This document shows positions 32,565 through 37,071 of a stretch of DNA of 37,071 nt, piece after piece. The DNA lies in assembly GCA_030824515.1 (NCBI GenBank), contig JAVBXN010000001.1, positions 1 to 37,071 of the forward strand, given 5' to 3'. Position numbers and translations under genes: made by a program. Numbering within the stretch: position 1 is the first letter of the stretch; each line of letters starts with the position of its first letter. This stretch comes from Pelobacter sp. Lineage in GTDB: Bacteria; Desulfobacterota; Desulfuromonadia; Geobacterales; Pseudopelobacteraceae. The notes under the pieces are model-generated. The model was not told the DNA's origin. It saw nothing but the letters and a program-made list of their open reading frames with translations, and made no database searches.

Positions 32565-35008
32565 TGAAGCATGTCCTTGCCACATACGGTGCACAGGATA
32601 ATTCCCATAGGCTCCTGAAATGTAATGATTCTCAAGTAAACCTACCTCGCGAACTTGAAGGATTAACAGATCGCCCCCCGGGAGATATCGCGCCGGGAGA
32701 TATCTGGTGGCCTTCGCTCGGATGTGGTCCTGTTGGTGAATGGTGGTGTATTTGGTGGACCATGCCAGACTTGACGGCGACTCGAGCAGGCATGGTTCGA
32801 AGTGAAGTAGCTTTGTGGCGACGTGAACAAATCGGATCGGTTGAAGATTTGACCAATGCGCTGGCTGAAATCGCAAGCGGCCAACCAATTACTACCGCAC
32901 CACAAGAACAACTTTTATTAGTGACTGAGGCGATATTGTCCGCTCAAGGTCATGCTGTGATCATCTGTAATGCTCTCGAAGTTTGGCCACAAGTTATTGC
33001 GGATGTATGGCGGCAGCTTTGGCCTGCTGCTAGAAAGGACTTTTCTGCTCGGCTAGCCTTAAGCCCGCCTCAAAGTAGCGAACCAAATAATCGGCCGTGG
33101 ATTTTTGTCACACCAGCTTGTCGTGCACAACAATGGCATCTTCCTTTTGAAAGAATTGATTTGTCAAACACACAAGCGACTGCCCAGTTAAGTCGAGCGG
33201 CAAAATATCTCGCTGGGCAACAAGACTTGGTTCTTTCTAAAGTTCTTATAGAAATTCCGCCTAAAGATTCTGATTTAACCTATCTCAAACAAGCTGCTCG
33301 CGTTGCTGACAATCTTGAACGGCTCAATATTTCAGATGATTTCAGCGATGCTCTTGCTTTGTTAAGAACCCTAATTGTTATGGCGCCTACCGATACTGGG
33401 GGGGGTAAGTTTAAGAATGTTGCCCTTTCAAAGCTGTTAACGTATCTGCCATCGCTGTCTTCTGATCAGGTCGAATTACTTGCCAATATTGATTTGTCAG
33501 CTGTGCCGGATTCAAAAATACTGGAAGATGCCTTCCGTAGCCGACTGGTTGAAATTGTCCCAGTGTTATCTGCAGAGAAATCGATTCCCATTTTTTCCAA
33601 GCTACAGACGGGAAAAGCTCAAATTTGGTGGCAGACGAACATAAAATCAGTTATTCAGCGCGGCCTGGATTCGCTTGATGAAATATGGTCATGTGCTGCT
33701 ATTAGGTGGTTGGCAATTCCTGAGATGGAAGAAATTATTAACGATTTTGTCAAAAGCGATAAAGAGATTGAAAGATCTTTGATCAAAATAGCCAATAGAG
33801 AACAATGGGGTCCGACTCAACTCAACCAAATACGCAAGCAGGCACAAAAACGGAAATGGTCAGTTCTGCATGCATGGAGTTTGGTTTCCGCGAAGCTTTC
33901 TGTGGCCGATGCCTTCGTAAAGCAGCAGGGCTTTATTGGTGATGCATCCCTTGGTTTTGAGTACTTGATTCACAACCTCCCTTCTGATGCTGTGATGAAA
34001 ACGATCGTAGCTTGGGACGACGCAGATCTGTGCAGATCAGCAGCGCAACTTACCGTACAAAAGCCAACCTTGCTGAACTTGATTGATGTGTCGAAAGCCT
34101 CTAGTCGGTTACTTTGGGCAACTCATATCCATCTAGGTGGGGAACCTTGGCCTAATACATTGCAACCAGCGGTTCAAGGTAATAAACTTCTTGAGGTTGT
34201 TATCAGTGGAGAGGATTCATACAACTTGGTTGAAACTGTTGGAATCAATTTAGTCCATGCTGCCTCTGATCACCCTCGACGTAAAGATATTTGGAATCGT
34301 TTGAGCGCAGTCGAATCCAACAAGCTGCTTCCACTTGTGTCAAATCTCTTGATTGAGCAAATAAATTCCGGACAATCAGTTGCTCAACCGGAACCTATAT
34401 TGCTAAACAAAATAGTCGAAACTTTGCGGTCTGGAAGGCCAACCATACGAGCAATATTGACTCTGTTTACCTGGAATGTCCCAATCAGAGAGCATGAATT
34501 GATCGATTGGATGCATTATTTTTCTCGCCTTGATTGGCATGATAATTCAACCCGAATCGGTCAGGTAATTTTAAGGCATTATTGGAGAAATGCGGCGAAG
34601 AAACTAATTGAGATCAAACAAAGAAACCCAGAGGCAACACCGGCATTGGAAGTTTGCAAAGAGTTGCTGTCACTATGGGATCGCTTACTGCTAATGCTCT
34701 CTTCTCCGCAGAACACGGCAAGCAGCTACTCAGATTACAAGTCAGCGCTAATCGAGAGAGTAGCTGACATCGGAAGTGACTTGGCCCCTGATTACCTAGA
34801 TGAGGTTTGGGAACGTGCTGGTGGGAAGCGAAAAGAACTTGAAGGTAAGGGAACTGCTCATTCGCGTTGGCAGAATGCAGCCAGACTTGCGGCAAATGGC
34901 GGCAGATGCACTCTTGCAGATTTGATCAGGGCGTTAGAAAAGGACTATCCAAACAATGCACAATTGCGTGAGATAGAGCAAGTATTACGCAATTTGCGAA
35001 TTTGGTAG
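32564..35008 (+). CDS. GAP1-like GTPase-associated protein with C-terminal effector-associated domain
   Basis: 814 residues from ATG 32564 in TAATG with the previous stop; a longer frame from 32540 is rejected because of that coupling. The N-terminus (ATYGAQDNSHRLLKC, LEGLTDRPPGD, MPDLTATRAGMVRSEVAL) matches the pattern of the GAP1 N-terminal domain. The middle 600 residues are mostly helical without enzymatic motifs. The last about 80 residues (735-814: VWERAGGKRKELE, RWQNAARLAANGG, LIRALEKDYPNN) align with the end of the nucleosidase, both EAD1-like. The matching domains suggest direct homotypic docking. Probably the platform that couples GTPase state to effector. Confidence 0.7.
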   Translation: MKHVLATYGAQDNSHRLLKCNDSQVNLPRELEGLTDRPPGDIAPGDIWWPSLGCGPVGEWWCIWWTMPDLTATRAGMVRSEVALWRREQIGSVEDLTNALAEIASGQPITTAPQEQLLLVTEAILSAQGHAVIICNALEVWPQVIADVWRQLWPAARKDFSARLALSPPQSSEPNNRPWIFVTPACRAQQWHLPFERIDLSNTQATAQLSRAAKYLAGQQDLVLSKVLIEIPPKDSDLTYLKQAARVADNLERLNISDDFSDALALLRTLIVMAPTDTGGGKFKNVALSKLLTYLPSLSSDQVELLANIDLSAVPDSKILEDAFRSRLVEIVPVLSAEKSIPIFSKLQTGKAQIWWQTNIKSVIQRGLDSLDEIWSCAAIRWLAIPEMEEIINDFVKSDKEIERSLIKIANREQWGPTQLNQIRKQAQKRKWSVLHAWSLVSAKLSVADAFVKQQGFIGDASLGFEYLIHNLPSDAVMKTIVAWDDADLCRSAAQLTVQKPTLLNLIDVSKASSRLLWATHIHLGGEPWPNTLQPAVQGNKLLEVVISGEDSYNLVETVGINLVHAASDHPRRKDIWNRLSAVESNKLLPLVSNLLIEQINSGQSVAQPEPILLNKIVETLRSGRPTIRAILTLFTWNVPIREHELIDWMHYFSRLDWHDNSTRIGQVILRHYWRNAAKKLIEIKQRNPEATPALEVCKELLSLWDRLLLMLSSPQNTASSYSDYKSALIERVADIGSDLAPDYLDEVWERAGGKRKELEGKGTAHSRWQNAARLAANGGRCTLADLIRALEKDYPNNAQLREIEQVLRNLRIW

Positions 35009-35184
35009 CACAATTATTCATGGGTCGGACCAGGCTAACCATATAAAAATACACAATTAACTGGCCTGTTATGACCTTATATATGTCCTTAGATCTACGT
35101 TTTTGCCAGTAAAACGTGGCTTTTAAGGATTGCGGCGATAGCAGAAGGCAGGGACAACCCCAGACGCGAGATATCTCACACAAA

Positions 35185-36162
35185 ATGGAACTCCCCCACT
35201 ATCTGAAAACCTTCTCCACCCTCCGCTCCGACACCAGCCGCTCCCGCTGGACAGCCGCAACCAGATTCCGCGCCCCGCACAAACCTCTCTTGCTTTTGGC
35301 CGTAATCGACCTTATCGCCCAAGGCATCATAAAAACCAACTTCATCGAATTCACCCCCGACCTGGGCGAACTCTTCACCCTATACTGGTCCCGCGTCATG
35401 CCTCCGGACCAGAGATCAAACATTATCCTCCCTTTTTACCATCTGGGTTCCGACAAGTTCTGGCATCACATCCCGAAACCGGGCATGGAGGCGGTGCTTG
35501 CCGCCACCCGCCAGATCAGGGGCGTGGCCCAGTTGCAGGAAATAGTGCTGGGGGTGAAGCTGGATGATGAGCTGTACACACTGCTCTGCCAGGAAGAATC
35601 GCGCAATCTGTTGCGAACCACCCTGATCGAAACCTGTTTTGCACCGGAACTGCATGCTGCTCTGGTCGAACAGGGGATCATCAACAAGGAGGCGTTTCAG
35701 TACAGCCAGACGCTGCTGGAAAAATCGCGACACCAGCAGGTTCAGGAAGGCGAGGGAGCAGAGCAATACGCCCCGGCAGTTCGTGATCAGGCGTTCAGGC
35801 GGGTCATCGTCAGCATGTACGATCACCGTTGCGCAGTTTGCGGCATCCGCATGCTGACAGCTGATTGTCATACCGTGGTTGACGCCGCCCATATCGTGCC
35901 CTGGAGCCTGACGCATAACGACACCGTCCAGAACGGCATGGCGCTCTGCCGCCTGTGCCATTGGACTTTTGATGAGGGTTTGATCACCGTTTCCGGTTCA
36001 TACGCTGTGCTTGTCTCAAAACAATTATCCGCGAACAACAACATCCCCAGCCATATGCAGACCCTTGCAGGACGCCCAATAATCGGGCCTGCCGAGCAGG
36101 CCTTGTGGCCAGAACCGGATGCGCTTCATTGGCACCAACAGAAGATCTTCAGGAAGTTTTGA
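35185..36162 (+). CDS. Phosphorothioate-DNA-binding HNH restriction endonuclease (type IV, SBD-HNH)
   Basis: 325 residues from ATG 35185 (MELPHYLKTFSTLR); GTG 35116 is an alternative longer start. Residues about 28-100 resemble the sulfur-binding domain of ScoMcrA/SprMcrA-like enzymes: RAPHKPLLLLAVIDLIAQG, IEFTPDLGELFTLYW, ILPFYHLGSDKFWHHIPKPG. The C-terminal HNH has C216-x-x-C219, H236 in DAAHIVPWS, N250 in NGMALC, C255-x-x-C258 and H259 in CHWTFDEGLI. It would cut DNA carrying backbone phosphorothioates. Clearly more GC-rich than the cassette before it. The gap 35009-35184 holds only an imperfect-terminator-like ACGTTTT/AAAACGT inverted repeat at 35097-35117. Confidence 0.82.
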   Translation: MELPHYLKTFSTLRSDTSRSRWTAATRFRAPHKPLLLLAVIDLIAQGIIKTNFIEFTPDLGELFTLYWSRVMPPDQRSNIILPFYHLGSDKFWHHIPKPGMEAVLAATRQIRGVAQLQEIVLGVKLDDELYTLLCQEESRNLLRTTLIETCFAPELHAALVEQGIINKEAFQYSQTLLEKSRHQQVQEGEGAEQYAPAVRDQAFRRVIVSMYDHRCAVCGIRMLTADCHTVVDAAHIVPWSLTHNDTVQNGMALCRLCHWTFDEGLITVSGSYAVLVSKQLSANNNIPSHMQTLAGRPIIGPAEQALWPEPDALHWHQQKIFRKF

Positions 36163-36190
36163 TGGTTAATCCTCAGAAATGTCTCTTTCC

Positions 36191-36219
36191 TTGACACCTG
36201 TCACGTTACACATTACAGT
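36191..36219 (+). promoter_or_regulatory. HigBA promoter with overlapping operator palindrome
   Basis: TTGACA (36191-36196), 17 bases, then TACAGT (36214-36219) form a near-consensus sigma-70 promoter. The palindrome TGACA-CC-TGTCA (36192-36203) overlaps the -35 hexamer and is a natural site for HigA repression. The predicted transcription start falls at about 36226, the A of the higB ATG, and no Shine-Dalgarno sequence is present, so the toxin message may be leaderless. Confidence 0.65.
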
Positions 36220-36225
36220 TTGACC

Positions 36226-36507
36226 ATGATCAAAACTTTTGCCGACAAACACACAGCCACCTTGTATACCTCCGGTAAATCGCGGAGATTGCCGCCGGAT
36301 TTGGTAAGCCGTGCGCTGCGTCGTCTTGAGTACGTTGATCTTGCCGTATCACTGGACGATCTTAAGGTGCCGCCAAGCAATCGCCTGCACACCCTGAAGG
36401 ATGACCGCTCGGGACAGCACTCGATCTCGATCAACGATCAATGGCGTATCTGTTTTGTTTTTGCAGACGGCGATGCCTATGACGTGGAGATAACCGACTA
36501 TCATTAA
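36226..36507 (+). CDS. higB: HigB-type toxin (RelE superfamily mRNA interferase)
   Basis: 93 residues from ATG 36226 (MIKTFADKHTATLYTSGKSR); TTG 36220 would only add two residues. It shows the HigB pattern: RLPPDLVSRALRRLEYVDLA, PPSNRLHTLKDDRSGQHSISINDQWRICFVF and the end YDVEITDYH, in which the basic and aromatic residues form the RNA-cleaving site on the ribosome. Gene order toxin-then-antitoxin is that of higBA. The antitoxin starts 12 bases after its stop. It appears complete. Confidence 0.93.
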   Translation: MIKTFADKHTATLYTSGKSRRLPPDLVSRALRRLEYVDLAVSLDDLKVPPSNRLHTLKDDRSGQHSISINDQWRICFVFADGDAYDVEITDYH

Positions 36508-36519
36508 CGAGGTGACAAG

Positions 36520-36834
36520 ATGAGTATATCAAACAGCGATAAAAGAACCGTTTCCCCTACCCATCCGGGGGAGATGTTGCGCGAGGATTTCATGCCGGAC
36601 TACGGTCTTACCGTTACGTCACTGGCTGCGGCGCTGGGAGTGTCGCGGCAGACGGCCAACGAACTGCTGCAATGCCGTCGTGCCGTCAGCCCGGTCATGG
36701 CGTTGCGTCTTTCGCGACTGTTCGGCAATTCTTCGGCGTTCTGGCTGAACGCCCAGAATGTGTTCGATCTGTGGCATGCAGAGCGGCGTTATCAAAAAGT
36801 TTTGGAGAAGGTGCAGATGCTGAAGGCGGCATAG
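36520..36834 (+). CDS. higA: HigA-type antitoxin (XRE helix-turn-helix)
   Basis: 104 residues from ATG 36520 with GAGGTGA upstream. PTHPGEMLREDFMPDYGLT at the N-terminus and the helix-turn-helix TSLAAALGVSRQTANELLQCRR, followed by VSPVMALRLSRLFGNSSAFWLNAQNVFDLWHA, are the full HigA/VapI signature. It binds HigB and represses the operon at the palindrome over the -35 site. It is probably the more stable partner transcript end; no clear terminator follows by 36900. Confidence 0.93.
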   Translation: MSISNSDKRTVSPTHPGEMLREDFMPDYGLTVTSLAAALGVSRQTANELLQCRRAVSPVMALRLSRLFGNSSAFWLNAQNVFDLWHAERRYQKVLEKVQMLKAA

Positions 36835-37071
36835 GGAAACCTGCTGGGTCATGATTGACTTCTGGACATTTGGGTCAGGGCCTGGGATCGGGCCTGGCTT
36901 CCTAGATGCCAAGTTGAAACTGCCCTGATATTGAAGGCCTGTTGGAAGAATCAACCTAAAAAAAGCAGTTAACTGATATCTACCCGGTAGTTGGTAGCAT
37001 TTTTCGTGACGGCAACTGGGGCGAAGCGGTCAACAATTTCCTGAAAGCCTTCTGGGCAATCAGCCTGACTC
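36835..37071 (+). other. Right edge: no supported gene; frame open to the window end
   Basis: After higA I see no start codon with a ribosome site. From the stop at 36957-36959 one plus frame stays open to 37071 and reads like protein (DIYPVVGSIFRDGNWGEAVN, then FLKAFWAISLT), but it has no ATG/GTG/TTG start near its beginning. It could be the exposed inner part of a broken gene or a gene with an unseen start. Nothing more can be said from this window. Confidence 0.3.

Noticed and set aside
35097..35117. ACGTTTT/AAAACGT inverted repeat as terminator of the cassette
   Set aside because: Seven-base AT-rich stem without a T run after it; not strong enough to call.

Overview
The window looks like a chromosome segment from a Desulfuromonadota bacterium of the Geobacter/Pelobacter type (Geobacterales). 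This is an inference from three things: a Geobacter-like S10-spc-alpha gene order with map directly before rpmJ and no infA; a 2-oxoacid:ferredoxin oxidoreductase (korDABC) operon of an anaerobe; and GxxExxY, KilA-N and CACGAA-rich repeat debris. No rRNA or definitive species marker is present.

Region 1 (1-15158) is one long plus-strand unit: the end of tuf, then rpsJ-rplC-rplD-rplW-rplB-rpsS-rplV-rpsC-rplP-rpmC-rpsQ, rplN-rplX-rplE-rpsN-rpsH-rplF-rplR-rpsE-rpmD-rplO-secY-adk-map-rpmJ-rpsM-rpsK-rpsD-rpoA-rplQ, closed by a strong intrinsic terminator. It supplies most ribosomal proteins of the exit-tunnel and decoding regions, the Sec translocon pore, adenylate kinase, methionine aminopeptidase and RNA polymerase alpha. 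S3, S5, S13 and S4 all start with TTG behind strong Shine-Dalgarno sites. L24, S14, S4, L36 and Adk carry zinc-type cysteine sets.

Region 2 (15249-21260) is metabolic and sensory: korDABC, a tRNA-Gln(CTG) with its own promoter and terminator, a minus-strand zinc-ribbon protein, and a chemoreceptor with a C-terminal zinc-binding CZB domain. Two related non-coding elements flank the chemoreceptor.

Region 3 (21500-25410) is a scrapyard: a WYL-regulator fragment, a GxxExxY protein, a 169-bp tandem array, an antitoxin whose toxin has been deleted down to its tail, a broken KilA-N copy beside an intact one, and a membrane NERD nuclease-like protein.

Region 4 (25471-35008) is the most interesting part. 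It is a tightly coupled six-gene cassette: a STAND NTPase with a TPR-like C-terminus, a nucleoside phosphorylase/nucleosidase with a C-terminal effector-associated domain, an all-helical GASH-like protein, two different small GTPases of the double-GTPase type, and a large GAP1-like protein whose C-terminus carries the same effector-associated domain as the nucleosidase. Junctions of 4, 4, 7 and 1 overlapping bases point to one translationally coupled operon. I infer an NTP-dependent conflict (probably anti-phage) system in which GTPases and/or the STAND sensor release a nucleotide-destroying effector.

Region 5 (35185-37071) adds a phosphorothioate-DNA-binding HNH restriction enzyme (type IV) and a HigBA toxin-antitoxin pair whose promoter suggests a leaderless toxin message. 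Regions 3-5 together look like a defence island beside the ribosomal cluster.
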